In this document: in pieces, positions 18,299 to 26,463 of the stretch
How the letters are laid out: each line of letters begins with the position of its first letter
Position numbering within the stretch: position 1 is the first letter of the stretch
Assembly (NCBI RefSeq): GCF_016909125.1
Contig: NZ_JAFBFD010000034.1
Span: forward strand, 1 to 35,890
Direction: 5' to 3'
Length of the DNA: 35,890 bases
From: Enterococcus lemanii
GTDB taxonomy: Bacteria; Bacillota; Bacilli; Lactobacillales; Enterococcaceae
Translations under genes and position numbers: made by a program
Notes under the pieces: model-generated
The model's database searches: none
Told to the model about the DNA's origin: nothing
The model's input: only the letters and a program-made list of their open reading frames with translations

Positions 18299-19378
18299 CT
18301 ATTTCTTTAAGAAAACGGGTTCCCCTGTTTTTGAAGATTCGTAGATGGCTTCTAAAATTTCCGTTACGACTAATGCTTCTTCTGGTTTCACGACTGGTTC
18401 GGTATCATTTAAAATGGCATCGACCCAAGATTGGGCTTCTAATACGGCTGGATCTGATCCTGCGCCATCGTAAAAGTCTACGCCACCGGTTTCTAATTCG
18501 ATTTTCTTTTCATATAATAAACCACGTGCTTCGCCATTAATGGTTAAACCGTCGTTCATATCTGCGCCACCTTGTGTACCAAAGAGCGTTGTTTTGGCTT
18601 CTTTAACATCTAATGAATTCAGTGCCCAACTTGATTCTAAGTAGATCGTTGCGCCATTTTCCATCACGATAAAGCCAAATGCAGAATCTTCGACAGTGAA
18701 TTTCTCTGGATCCCATGGGCCCCAAGCATTGGCTGCATTTTTCGTTTTTGCTAATTCATGGTAAGTTTTTCCAACGACATATTTTGGTTTGTAGTTGTCC
18801 ATCATCCATAAAGTTAAGTCTAGTGCGTGTGTACCGATATCAATTAATGGTCCGCCACCTTGTGCTTCTTCATCTAAGAATACGCCCCAAGTCGGAACGG
18901 CACGACGACGAATCGCATGTGCTTTGGCTGAATAAATTTCGCCTAATTCTCCATCGGCACAAACTTCGTGTAAATAGCTTGAGTCTGTACGGAAACGGTT
19001 TTGGTAGCCTATGGTTAATTTTTTACCGGTGCGTTTTGAGGCAGCGATCATTTCTTCGGCTTCAGCGGTTGTTTTAGCCATTGGTTTTTCACACATCACG
19101 TGCGCTCCGGCTTCCATGGCAGCGATTGAAATTTCAGCATGAGAGATGTTTGGTGTACAAACATGAACTACATCTAAGTCCATTTCAGCTAACATTTCTT
19201 TATAATCCGCAAATACTTTTGCTTCTTTTGTACCGTGAACTTCTGCGACTTCTTGTGCTTTTTCAATTTCAATATCACAAAAGGCAACTAATTCAACTTC
19301 TTTAATTTGTGCTAAGGCTGGCAAGTGTTTCCCGCGAGCGATTCCTCCACAACCGATAATTCCAACTTTTAATGACAT
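18299..19378 (-). CDS. Gfo/Idh/MocA family oxidoreductase (first of operon)
   Basis: First gene of the five-gene catabolic operon, an NAD(P)-dependent sugar dehydrogenase-like protein (359 aa). The Rossmann motif GCGGIARG starts at residue 9, CEKP gives Lys98, and GGGPLIDIGTHALD supplies D180 and H184. The ATG at 19378 is chosen for its AGGAGG box; a frame from 19438 would begin upstream of a likely promoter -10. It differs strongly from the second dehydrogenase at 14800, so they likely oxidise different compounds or work at successive steps. A cre-like site sits just before the ribosome binding site, suggesting catabolite repression. Confidence 0.9.
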   Translation of the reverse strand: MSLKVGIIGCGGIARGKHLPALAQIKEVELVAFCDIEIEKAQEVAEVHGTKEAKVFADYKEMLAEMDLDVVHVCTPNISHAEISIAAMEAGAHVMCEKPMAKTTAEAEEMIAASKRTGKKLTIGYQNRFRTDSSYLHEVCADGELGEIYSAKAHAIRRRAVPTWGVFLDEEAQGGGPLIDIGTHALDLTLWMMDNYKPKYVVGKTYHELAKTKNAANAWGPWDPEKFTVEDSAFGFIVMENGATIYLESSWALNSLDVKEAKTTLFGTQGGADMNDGLTINGEARGLLYEKKIELETGGVDFYDGAGSDPAVLEAQSWVDAILNDTEPVVKPEEALVVTEILEAIYESSKTGEPVFLKK

Positions 19379-19390
19379 GTTCTTTCCTCC

Positions 19391-19423
19391 TGAAAACGTT
19401 TTTGTTTTGATACTTTGATTATA
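19391..19423 (-). promoter_or_regulatory. Probable promoter -10 and cre-like site of the catabolic operon
   Basis: A perfect minus-strand TATAAT (19418-19423) lacks a good -35 at 17 bases (AAGAAT). A TTGACA lies nine bases upstream, too close to pair with it. CAAAAACGTTTTCA (19391-19404) resembles a cre; reading the plus strand as TGAAAACGTTTTTG it has two mismatches at the far end. It lies downstream of the -10, where CcpA acts as a roadblock. Confidence 0.45.
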
Positions 19424-19525
19424 GGATAACGCTGTCAAAGATTCTTCCCACCTTTCACCTAGAAAATTCCCGGATATTGCCTTTGTGGTTTTTCTGTTTG
19501 TTTCTAAAAAAAATTATTTAACTAT

Positions 19526-19727
19526 TGTCTACTGAATAATTGCCAAATATTCATAACGTGCCCAATTTTTGAACATTGACTTAAAGTTATTAAAAATAAT
19601 GAGTGACAAGTATCCATTAACAAATAGGATGATTTTGTCAAATGAAGGATCGCAAGTAAAATTTTTCTTGAATTTGCATAACGGTTTCTTCAGCACTGAA
19701 GCTATACTCTTTTGGAATTAGTAAGGT
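19526..19727 (-). mobile_element. Internally deleted IS relic
   Basis: The end TGTCTACTGAATAATTGC (19526-19543) reads inward, and 19657-19720 on the minus strand encodes LIPKEYSFSAEETVMQIQEK, the same transposase segment as the relic at 3335. The left end and catalytic domain are missing. It abuts the surface-protein relic, so the IS probably caused or recorded that truncation. Confidence 0.6.
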
Positions 19728-20210
19728 ACCACAATTTGATAAAAAAGAGTTACAAACTTTAATTTCTACCGCACTTGCTTTTAATCAAGCAAACTATACC
19801 GAAAAATCTTGGGCACTTTTCACCGAAAAACTGCAAGTCGCACAAGGAGTTGAAGCCAATTTATTAGCAACAGAGTCAAAAGTTGAAATCGCTATAAAAG
19901 AATTAAACCCGACAATCAATGCTCTCGTTAAACAAACGAACGAACCAAAATGTGAACGATATTCCACAATTAAATGACCAAGAATAAAGTCCCGTTCAGT
20001 CGCACAAGTAAAGCGGATAAAACAGAGAAAAATACAAAAAAAGATGACGCTTTACCACAATTAGGTGGCAGTGTTTCAATCTTTTTACCTGTGCTAGGCT
20101 TCGTTCTGATCACATTAAGTGGCGTAATGTTCTTTAAACGCGATCGTTTAAACATGAAAAAACAACCTAAAAAAGTCCAATCAAATCTGATGGACTTTTC
20201 GTTCCATTAG
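19727..20210 (+). pseudogene. Broken LPXTG surface protein, C-terminal end
   Basis: No start codon is present. The plus-strand frame from about 19735 gives DKKELQTLISTALAFNQANY and on to LNPTINALVKQ, resembling a FIVAR-type helical repeat of cell-wall proteins. It stops at 19975. A different frame, open from 19974, carries the sorting signal LPQLG, a hydrophobic segment (SIFLPVLGFVLITLSGVMFF) and the positive tail KRDR. The wall-anchoring 3' end of a surface-protein gene has therefore lost its front part and suffered at least one frameshift. The final frame runs through a terminator hairpin (20171-20199), so the original stop was probably earlier. The remaining gap up to mglC holds only terminators. 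Confidence 0.8.
20171..20199 (+). terminator. Terminator of the lost surface-protein gene
   Basis: AAAAGTCCAATCA pairs with TGATGGACTTTT with one bulged A, forming a hairpin that ends in T residues on the plus strand. Confidence 0.55.
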
Positions 20211-20231
20211 AATTAAAACGCTTAAAACACG

Positions 20232-20272
20232 AACAAAACCGACCTCACACAAAATGTAAGGTCGGTTTTGTT
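20232..20272 (-). terminator. Bidirectional terminator after the mgl operon
   Basis: A perfect 14-bp stem (AACAAAACCGACCT with AGGTCGGTTTTGTT) lies about 60 bases after the mglC stop. It can serve both the minus-strand importer and the plus-strand relic. Confidence 0.85.
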
Positions 20273-20332
20273 TATTTAATTATTTCTCAGCGTATTCATT
20301 TAGACGTTTTTACTAAGAAATAAAGGGGGGCA

Positions 20333-21562
20333 TTAGTTTTTGCGGTGTTTCATTAAGTCAATTGCTACGGCTACCGCAATGATGATGCCTTTAATTACTT
20401 GTTGCCACATTGGGCTGACAGCGATAAACTGCAAACCATATTGAATAACGGTGAAAATTAGCACCCCACTGACGATGCCGCCAACTTTCCCAACGCCACC
20501 GCTTAAGGAGACACCACCTACTACACAAGCAGCAATCGCATCAAGTTCGTAACCGTTACCGTATTGGTTGGTCGCGCCTGCCGTTCTGGCCCCTTCTAAA
20601 ATACCTGCCACGCCATATAAAATAGCGGCTAATACGAAAATACCCATGGTTGTTTTAAAGACATTCACGCCAGAAACAACGGCTGCTTCACGGTTACCAC
20701 CAATAGCATAGACGTTTTTACCAAAAACCGTCTTGTTTAAAATAAACCAAATTAAAATAATAAAGAAAATCGCGATTGGAACTAAGATTGAAATGCCAGG
20801 AAAACCGCCCATTGTTAAAATTTTCTTTTGACCAAGGGCGACAAAGTCTGGTCGAATTCCGCCGATTGGTTGTGAACGGTTTGGCTCCATGTCAAAGTAT
20901 AAAGAAGTTACGCCATAAACAATTACGGAAACAGCTAAAGTGGCAATAAAAGGATGCATGTCAAACTTCGCCACTAAAAAACCGTTGATCATTCCAAAGA
21001 ATGCGGTTGCAATAATCGCAAGAACAATCGGTAAGATTACCGGTAGCGCTGGTAGATCTGGGAAGAAGCGATTGGCATAATCTGGGTTTTGCAACATCGA
21101 AGTTGAGACAACGGCCGCAAGTCCAACCATTCGTCCAGCAGAAAGGTCGGTTCCTGCAATGAGTAACGTAAAGGCAATTCCGAGTGCCACAATCATTTTT
21201 GTTGAAGACATGGTTAAAATATCAAGTAGCACGTTTAATTGCATAAAACGTGGTTCAATCACCATAATTACAACGACTAACAGCAATAAAGAGATAATAA
21301 TCGCATTGTTTAAAAAGAAGGTCTTTGCGGTGTTTTTTGAAATTTCAACTTCACCATCTTTATATTTTCGCGCCAACATCTGATTGCTACCAAAATATAA
21401 AGCGGCGGCTCCGACCATTCCGACATATATGGCTAATTCATAAAAAACATTTGGATCAAGTGCGTACCAAAGGACGACGGCTAATGCTAAAATAGCGGCA
21501 CCAACAATCGAAAAATACAGGCCAAATTGTTTACGTGGTAATATTCTTACTTGTGTATCCAT
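20333..21562 (-). CDS. mglC: Galactose/methyl-galactoside-type ABC permease
   Basis: Membrane subunit of a CUT2 (Mgl/Rbs-type) sugar importer, 409 aa, longer than E. coli MglC (about 336). An N-terminal extension of about 75 residues holds two hydrophobic segments (about 13-32 and 37-58). The core shows the BPD_transp_2 features GTDLSAGRMVGLAA, FIATLAVSVIVYG, GGNREAAVVSGVNV and GARTAGATNQYGNGYELDAIAACVVGGVSLSGG (quoted here only as key segments). The start codon directly follows the mglA stop, so translation is coupled. It would dimerise and pair with the double-domain ATPase. Galactose or glucose-like sugars are typical; the actual substrate is unproven. Confidence 0.92.
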   Translation of the reverse strand: MDTQVRILPRKQFGLYFSIVGAAILALAVVLWYALDPNVFYELAIYVGMVGAAALYFGSNQMLARKYKDGEVEISKNTAKTFFLNNAIIISLLLLVVVIMVIEPRFMQLNVLLDILTMSSTKMIVALGIAFTLLIAGTDLSAGRMVGLAAVVSTSMLQNPDYANRFFPDLPALPVILPIVLAIIATAFFGMINGFLVAKFDMHPFIATLAVSVIVYGVTSLYFDMEPNRSQPIGGIRPDFVALGQKKILTMGGFPGISILVPIAIFFIILIWFILNKTVFGKNVYAIGGNREAAVVSGVNVFKTTMGIFVLAAILYGVAGILEGARTAGATNQYGNGYELDAIAACVVGGVSLSGGVGKVGGIVSGVLIFTVIQYGLQFIAVSPMWQQVIKGIIIAVAVAIDLMKHRKN

Positions 21563-23098
21563 CTAATTTTCCTCACTTTCGTCAAATCCCTCGTGTTCTT
21601 TTCCAGCAAATCGTGTTGCGTAATCCATCACGACAACAGAATCGGCTTCTTTGGCATCTAAAATACCTGTTACCCGACCTTCTGCCATAACCATGACACG
21701 ATCAGACATGCCTAAAAGCTCTGGCATTTCTGAAGAGATCATGATGATTGATTTGCCTTGTGCGGCTAATTTGTGCATAATCGTATAAATTTCAAATTTT
21801 GCACCAACGTCAATCCCACGAGTGGGCTCATCTAAAATTAAAATATCAGGGTTGGTTAATAACCAACGCGCGAGTAACACTTTTTGCTGGTTTCCACCGG
21901 ATAAATTGCGAATGAGTTCATCCATGTTGGGGGTTTTGGTTCTTAGTTCTTGATTGGCTTTTTCGGCGGCGTGTAATCGTTCATGATCGTTTAACATGCC
22001 TGCGTGTGCATAATCTTTTTGATTCACAATGACGGTATTATCTAAAATCGATAGGACGCCAAAAATCCCAGTGGCTCGTCGTTCTTCCGTTAGAAGGGCG
22101 ATTTTATTTTTGATGGCATCTTTTGGATGGCGGATTTTTAGAGCCTGGCCATTTTTTTCCAGGGTACCTGATGCAATCCCTCTTAGGCCAAAAATCGCTT
22201 CAACCAGTTCGGTACGCTGTGCGCCAACTAGTCCACCGATGCCTAGAATTTCGCCTTTACGCAATTCAAAGTTAACATTTTTAAAAGAAGTCGGATCACT
22301 TGCAGTTAAATCGGTGGCTTTTAAAATGACTTCTTGGCTTGGTTGATAATGTTTCTCTGGAAAACGTTGCGTCATATCACGTCCAACCATGCGCTGAATG
22401 ATGAGGTCGGTGGTTAACTCTTTGGCTGCCCACGTACCAACGTATTGGCCATCACGCATGATGGTTACGTCATCTGAGATTTTTAAAATTTCTTCCATTT
22501 TGTGAGAAATATAAATAATGGCCACGCCTTTATCTTGTAAGGAGCGAATAATTTTAAAGAGGTGTTTTGTTTCGTTTTCCGTTAATGAAGAAGTTGGTTC
22601 GTCCATAATAATAATTTTAGAATGATAGCTTACGGCTTTGGCGATTTCAACTAATTGTAACGTGGAGGGTGAAAGTGACCCGGCTAGTGCTTCGGGATCA
22701 ACATTTAGTTCGACTTCTTTAAATAATTCCTTTGTTTGACGAATCATCTCCTTGCGATCGACCACGATGCCTTTCATTGGAAAGCGACCTAACCAAATGT
22801 TTTCCATGACTGGTCGATAACGGATGGGGTGTAATTCTTGGTGAATCATTGAAACGCCTAAATCTAATGCTTGTTTCGAATTTAGAATGTCTTCTTTTTT
22901 TCCATCCAAAATGATCTCGCCGCCATCTTCATGATAAATCCCAAAAAGACATTTCATTAAGGTTGATTTGCCTGCTCCATTTTCGCCCATTAATGCATGA
23001 ACACTGCCTTTTTTTACTGTTAAACTCACACCATCTAAGGCTTTTACTCCTGGGAATTCTTTTATGATGTTTTTCATTTCTAATACGACATCTGACAT
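21563..23098 (-). CDS. mglA: Mgl-type sugar ABC transporter ATPase, tandem domains
   Basis: Cytoplasmic ATPase (511 aa) with two fused nucleotide-binding domains, typical of MglA/RbsA. Domain 1 has Walker A GENGAGKS (38-45) and Walker B IIIMDEPTSSL, with a degenerate signature (LSPSTLQLVEIA). Domain 2 has the degenerate Walker A-like GLVGAQRTEL but a canonical signature LSGGNQQKVLLARW and Walker B ILILDEPTRGID. This asymmetry is normal for the family. The ATG at 23098 has AAAGGGA at suitable spacing; an upstream frame to 23143 runs into the mglB-mglA hairpin. Middle gene of mglBAC. Confidence 0.94.
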   Translation of the reverse strand: MSDVVLEMKNIIKEFPGVKALDGVSLTVKKGSVHALMGENGAGKSTLMKCLFGIYHEDGGEIILDGKKEDILNSKQALDLGVSMIHQELHPIRYRPVMENIWLGRFPMKGIVVDRKEMIRQTKELFKEVELNVDPEALAGSLSPSTLQLVEIAKAVSYHSKIIIMDEPTSSLTENETKHLFKIIRSLQDKGVAIIYISHKMEEILKISDDVTIMRDGQYVGTWAAKELTTDLIIQRMVGRDMTQRFPEKHYQPSQEVILKATDLTASDPTSFKNVNFELRKGEILGIGGLVGAQRTELVEAIFGLRGIASGTLEKNGQALKIRHPKDAIKNKIALLTEERRATGIFGVLSILDNTVIVNQKDYAHAGMLNDHERLHAAEKANQELRTKTPNMDELIRNLSGGNQQKVLLARWLLTNPDILILDEPTRGIDVGAKFEIYTIMHKLAAQGKSIIMISSEMPELLGMSDRVMVMAEGRVTGILDAKEADSVVVMDYATRFAGKEHEGFDESEEN

Positions 23099-23141
23099 GA
23101 TTTTCATTCCCTTTCTTGTTATTTTTCCTTGCATATCAAGC

Positions 23142-23179
23142 AAGGGCTATCGCTGTTTCTTTTTTGTGCGATAACCCTT
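23142..23179 (-). promoter_or_regulatory. Intercistronic hairpin between mglB and mglA
   Basis: AAGGGTTATCGC and GCGATAGCCCTT (minus strand) form a 12-bp stem with one G-U pair and a 14-base A-rich loop. No U-tract follows the stem directly, so it looks less like a full terminator than an mRNA-stabilising or partial-attenuation element. Such elements raise binding-protein levels over ATPase and permease levels. Confidence 0.6.
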
Positions 23180-23198
23180 ACTCAGCGCTATTTTCGAT

Positions 23199-24269
23199 TT
23201 ACTTCATAAACTCTGCGTAGTTATCTTTGGTGACTTTTACATAATCAATCCAAATGTATTTGCCGTCGGTCACTGGGTAACCTACATTTGCTTCATTTAC
23301 TTCTTTTCCATCCATCACTGCATTGGCTACATTAATAGTCGCTGTTCCTTGGTTCACGGCATCATTTAAAACCGTTCCTAATAATGAGCCGTCTTTCATC
23401 GCTTCTAAAGCTGGCGCCGTTGCATCCACGCCGACAACTGGGATAAATTTCGCCGGATCGCCGGTATTGTATCCTTCTGCTTTTAGTGCCTCGATTGCAC
23501 CTAACGCCATATCGTCGTTGTTGGCAATCACGGCTTCAATTTTGTCGACTCCTTGACCTGTTAAGAATGATTTCATCAAGTCTGTTGCTTTGGCTTTGTC
23601 CCACATCGCCGTATCGGCTGCTAATTTTTCTGTTTTAAAGCCTGCTTCTTCAATCGCTTTAATTGAATATTCGGTTCTTAAAGTTGCATCTTGGTGACCA
23701 GGTTCCCCTTGTAACATCACGTATTGAATAACGCCATCGCCATTTTTATCCGCTTCTGGATTGGCTTCAAAGTAATCAGCAATGATTTGGCCTGATTGTG
23801 TGCCTGATTGCTCCGCTTTGGCGCCCACGTACCAAACTTTATCGTAGCTGTTCATATCGGCTTCTTCTGGTTCACGGTTAATAAAGACAATTGGTAAGTC
23901 TTTGGCTTTCGCTTTTTCAATGATTGGGCCGGCTGCTGTACGGTCAACTGGATTGACGGCTAACGCTTGAACGCCTTTTGTAATGAAGGTGTCGACTTGC
24001 TCATTTTGAGTTGGTTGTTTATTTTGTGAATCTACGAGTTCTAATTTGACACCGGCTTCTTTTGCCGCATTCGTCATCGCTGTTCGAACCCCAGTCATAA
24101 AGGTATCATCAAATTTATAAATGGCGCCCCCAATCAGTTTTTCACCGCCACCTTTTCCGGTATCGGCTGATTCATCAGAAGTTGAAGAACCTCCTCTGGC
24201 ACCACATGCACCAAGGGTTAAGACTGTTGCCGCCCCGACTAAGCCTAAAGCAAATTTCTTTTTATTCAT
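23199..24269 (-). CDS. mglB: Galactose/glucose-type sugar-binding lipoprotein
   Basis: Substrate-capture lipoprotein of the Mgl importer (356-357 aa). Signal peptide with lipobox LGAC, then a Gly/Ser-rich linker. The mature protein is a Peripla_BP_4/MglB fold. The EF-hand-like calcium loop DKNGDGVIQY, diagnostic of galactose/glucose-binding proteins, is present, as are VIANNDDMALGAIEAL and VVGVDATAPALEAM. The ATG at 24269 has AGGAGG upstream; a longer frame to 24323 would start inside the promoter. It is a paralogue of the anchored binding protein encoded at 24470, which lacks a lipobox. First gene of mglBAC, behind a promoter with a cre-like site. Confidence 0.94.
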   Translation of the reverse strand: MNKKKFALGLVGAATVLTLGACGARGGSSTSDESADTGKGGGEKLIGGAIYKFDDTFMTGVRTAMTNAAKEAGVKLELVDSQNKQPTQNEQVDTFITKGVQALAVNPVDRTAAGPIIEKAKAKDLPIVFINREPEEADMNSYDKVWYVGAKAEQSGTQSGQIIADYFEANPEADKNGDGVIQYVMLQGEPGHQDATLRTEYSIKAIEEAGFKTEKLAADTAMWDKAKATDLMKSFLTGQGVDKIEAVIANNDDMALGAIEALKAEGYNTGDPAKFIPVVGVDATAPALEAMKDGSLLGTVLNDAVNQGTATINVANAVMDGKEVNEANVGYPVTDGKYIWIDYVKVTKDNYAEFMK

Positions 24270-24302
24270 TATTTGTTCCTCCTTTTGTTTAACTGTATCT
24301 AC

Positions 24303-24331
24303 AGTATAAGGAATCGCTTTCATTTAAAACA
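24303..24331 (-). promoter_or_regulatory. mglBAC promoter with cre-like operator
   Basis: The minus-strand -10 is TATACT (24303-24308); a weak -35 TGTTTT lies at 24326-24331. The spacer is filled by TGAAAGCGATTCCT (24309-24322), which matches the CcpA cre pattern TGNAANCGNTNNCA at all but its last fixed position. Glucose-type repression is therefore likely. The weak -35 suggests that an activator, plausibly the adjacent YesN-type regulator, is required. Confidence 0.6.
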
Positions 24332-24389
24332 TAGAATATTTTTCGATTATTTAGCGATTTTTTTGGAATCGGTTTCCTTTGTGAAAACA

Positions 24390-24424
24390 AACAAAAAAAG
24401 AAGAACCGAGGCTCTTCTTCATTC
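24390..24424 (-). terminator. Terminator of the sensor operon
   Basis: Minus-strand stem AAGAAGAGCC with GGTTCTTCTT (one G-U pair), a two- to four-base loop and a run of seven T residues. It separates the sensing operon from mglB about 50 bases after the stop codon. Confidence 0.85.
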
Positions 24425-24469
24425 TTATAACGCAAGATGTTTTGACCGAGCGCCAAACTTTCATGGCTT

Positions 24470-25498
24470 TTATTTTTCGGTGGTATAAATTTGATGCGGA
24501 ATCCAAAGGTATTGGTCTTTTACCTTTGGCTCAATTTCTTTGATTGGTCGATTTTGACTGGTCGCATAAGCTAAGTCTAAAATTCCTTTGGCTTGCGCGG
24601 TTGTATCGGCCAAAATCGTACCTAACATTTGTCCATTGTCAACGGCTTCGATGCCTTCTTTTGTCCCATCAATGCCTACAATTTGAGGTGGGGGCATTTG
24701 TTTTTCGCTTTGTAGGGCTTCGACGGCACCTAGAGCCATTTCATCGTTATTACTAATGACTAACTCAATTGGCTGATCGAATTCTTTTAGCCATTGACTC
24801 ATGAATTCTTTACTTGGCTGGCGCATCCAATTGCCTACGCCGCGAGCTAAACGTTCCACTTTTACTCCGGCATCAACGATTGATTGAATGGACGTTTCGG
24901 TTCGAATTAAAGAATCTTGATGGACTTCTTCTCCTTCTAACATGACGTATTGGATTTTACCATCGCCATTCAAATCAAAGCGGTCTGGATTTTCTAGGTA
25001 AGCTTGCCAAACGAGTTGCCCTTGCATCTCACCAGACTCTTGTGCGCGGCTGCCGACATAAAACGCTTGGTCCCATTGTAGAAGGTCGGTCTCAATGGGT
25101 TCTCGATTAAAAAAGATAATCGGGATTTTGGCTTGTTTGGCTTTATGAATTAAAGTTGCGGCAACCGTTCGATCGACGACATTCACGACGATGACATCAT
25201 AATTTTTACGAATAAATTGATCAATTTGGGCGTTTTGAATGGTTTGACTATTTTTGGCGTCTAAGATGTTGAGGGTCATTTTTTGTTGAAACTTTTCTTC
25301 TTTGTGGCTTTTTTCTTCTTCTAGTGCTCGGCTAACCGAAGATATAAATTCATCGTCTCCCCGATATAAACTGACCCCAATTTTTAGTGCTTGTTGCGGC
25401 AAGCGTTCTTCGGCTTGGCCTTTTTCTTTGCCTAACAAAAAAAAGACGCTGGCTAAACTCAAGAAAAACAGGGTTAAATAGACTTTCCAACTTTTCAT
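24470..25498 (-). CDS. Membrane-anchored MglB-like sugar-binding protein (sensor component)
   Basis: Sugar-binding protein of the Mgl family (342-343 aa), but with an uncleaved-looking N-terminal anchor (VYLTLFFLSLASVFFLLG) and no lipobox cysteine. It keeps the calcium loop DLNGDGKIQYVM and the ligand-region motifs VVNVVDRT, FFNREP and VISNNDEMALGAVEAL, closely matching the importer protein MglB. The ATG at 25498 is chosen for its AGGAG seven bases upstream; an in-frame ATG at 25509 would overlap that site. It is encoded last in the operon with the regulator, kinase and another anchored binding protein, not with the transporter. It therefore probably presents the sugar signal to the kinase rather than to a permease. 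The direct contact is inference. Confidence 0.85.
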   Translation of the reverse strand: MKSWKVYLTLFFLSLASVFFLLGKEKGQAEERLPQQALKIGVSLYRGDDEFISSVSRALEEEKSHKEEKFQQKMTLNILDAKNSQTIQNAQIDQFIRKNYDVIVVNVVDRTVAATLIHKAKQAKIPIIFFNREPIETDLLQWDQAFYVGSRAQESGEMQGQLVWQAYLENPDRFDLNGDGKIQYVMLEGEEVHQDSLIRTETSIQSIVDAGVKVERLARGVGNWMRQPSKEFMSQWLKEFDQPIELVISNNDEMALGAVEALQSEKQMPPPQIVGIDGTKEGIEAVDNGQMLGTILADTTAQAKGILDLAYATSQNRPIKEIEPKVKDQYLWIPHQIYTTEK

Positions 25499-25509
25499 TT
25501 GCTCACTCC

Positions 25510-26463
25510 TCATTGGATAAAAGGGAATAACAATTTTTGGTTTTCTTCTTCAAACAAATTCTCTTTGGTTACAATTAAACTTGAAATATTGGGTTGGCGC
25601 TGCTTTTGATTCGATAGGTCACCAATTAATTGTGTGACCGCCGCGTAACCTACGGCAAATTGATTACTCACGCCTAAACCTTGAATTCGTTCTTGATCAA
25701 CATAATGAATGAGCGTATTGGAATACCCAAACGAAAACAAAGCGAGGTTCTCTAAGGAAGCATCATTTTTTTTGATTTTCCCGAGCAGCTCTCCTTCTTC
25801 TCGACTCATTGACACCAGGCCAAAATACGATTCCTCGTTTAAAAGGGTTGCCCATTCTTCTTCGAGTGCTTGCGTAGTCGGCGCGTAAAGTGTATAAGGA
25901 ATTTTTGCTTTGGTTAATTGCGCAATTAACCCTTGTTGCTGTAAGTCATTTTCGGCAAAGGACGAGGACGCTTGCACAATTAACAGTGGTTTTTTCGTTT
26001 CGTTTTGGCGTTCGATTTCTTTTCCCAGTGCTTCGCCAATTTGGTAATTATCAGCTGAAATGACGGGGATGGTGTCTTTAGCCGTTCCAGGATTGTTCAC
26101 AAAAACCATTGGAAGAACTTCATTTGACGAACTTTTTTCAATTTGGCTCATTAATTGATTGGACGGTTCTAAAATCATTCCTTGGCTGCCTTGTTTTTTA
26201 GCATTCTCAACTAGGGTTTCTAGCGATTGCTCACTCGCGTCTTTTTCTAATGAAACAAAAGACAAATCGACTTTCAAGTCTGCGGCGGCCACTTCCATTC
26301 CTTGCTTTAAAGCGTTGTGCCCTGAATCGTCAAAGGCGTTTCTTAAATATACTTGGAGTTGATAGGCTTGTTGGCGTTTTGGTCTTGTGTAATAAAAGGC
26401 AACAGAGAAAATGAACAAGACCATACTAAACAATAACAACAAGCTCTTAAAGGATTCCTTCAT
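25510..26463 (-). CDS. Membrane-anchored periplasmic-binding-fold protein (sensor component)
   Basis: A second extracytoplasmic binding protein (317 aa) with an N-terminal anchor (SLLLLFSMVLFIFSVAFYY) and no lipobox. The body is LacI/RbsB-like: VYLRNAFDDSGHNALKQGM, QGMILEPSNQ, PMVFVNNPG and PVISADNYQIGEALG. It is much diverged from MglB and lacks the calcium loop. The start ATG has GGAG upstream and overlaps the kinase gene by 17 bases. Similar proteins sit beside LytS/YesN-type two-component systems in Firmicutes and act as ligand sensors for the kinase. Ligand unknown; a sugar is likely. Confidence 0.8.
   Translation of the reverse strand: MKESFKSLLLLFSMVLFIFSVAFYYTRPKRQQAYQLQVYLRNAFDDSGHNALKQGMEVAAADLKVDLSFVSLEKDASEQSLETLVENAKKQGSQGMILEPSNQLMSQIEKSSSNEVLPMVFVNNPGTAKDTIPVISADNYQIGEALGKEIERQNETKKPLLIVQASSSFAENDLQQQGLIAQLTKAKIPYTLYAPTTQALEEEWATLLNEESYFGLVSMSREEGELLGKIKKNDASLENLALFSFGYSNTLIHYVDQERIQGLGVSNQFAVGYAAVTQLIGDLSNQKQRQPNISSLIVTKENLFEEENQKLLFPFIQ

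Noticed and set aside
17683-19305. Plus-strand open frames up to 153 codons across the dehydrogenase/isomerase operon
   Set aside because: They are antisense shadows of well-supported enzymes, with leucine- and arginine-rich, low-complexity translations.
19433-19438. TTGACA upstream of the first dehydrogenase as a -35 box
   Set aside because: Only nine bases separate it from the perfect TATAAT, and no acceptable -10 lies at 16-18 bases.
27-24424. Similarity between the terminators at 27-53 and 24390-24424 as a shared mobile element
   Set aside because: The likeness is limited to the stem and A-tract (AAAAAAAGAAGAACC), which short terminators can share by chance.
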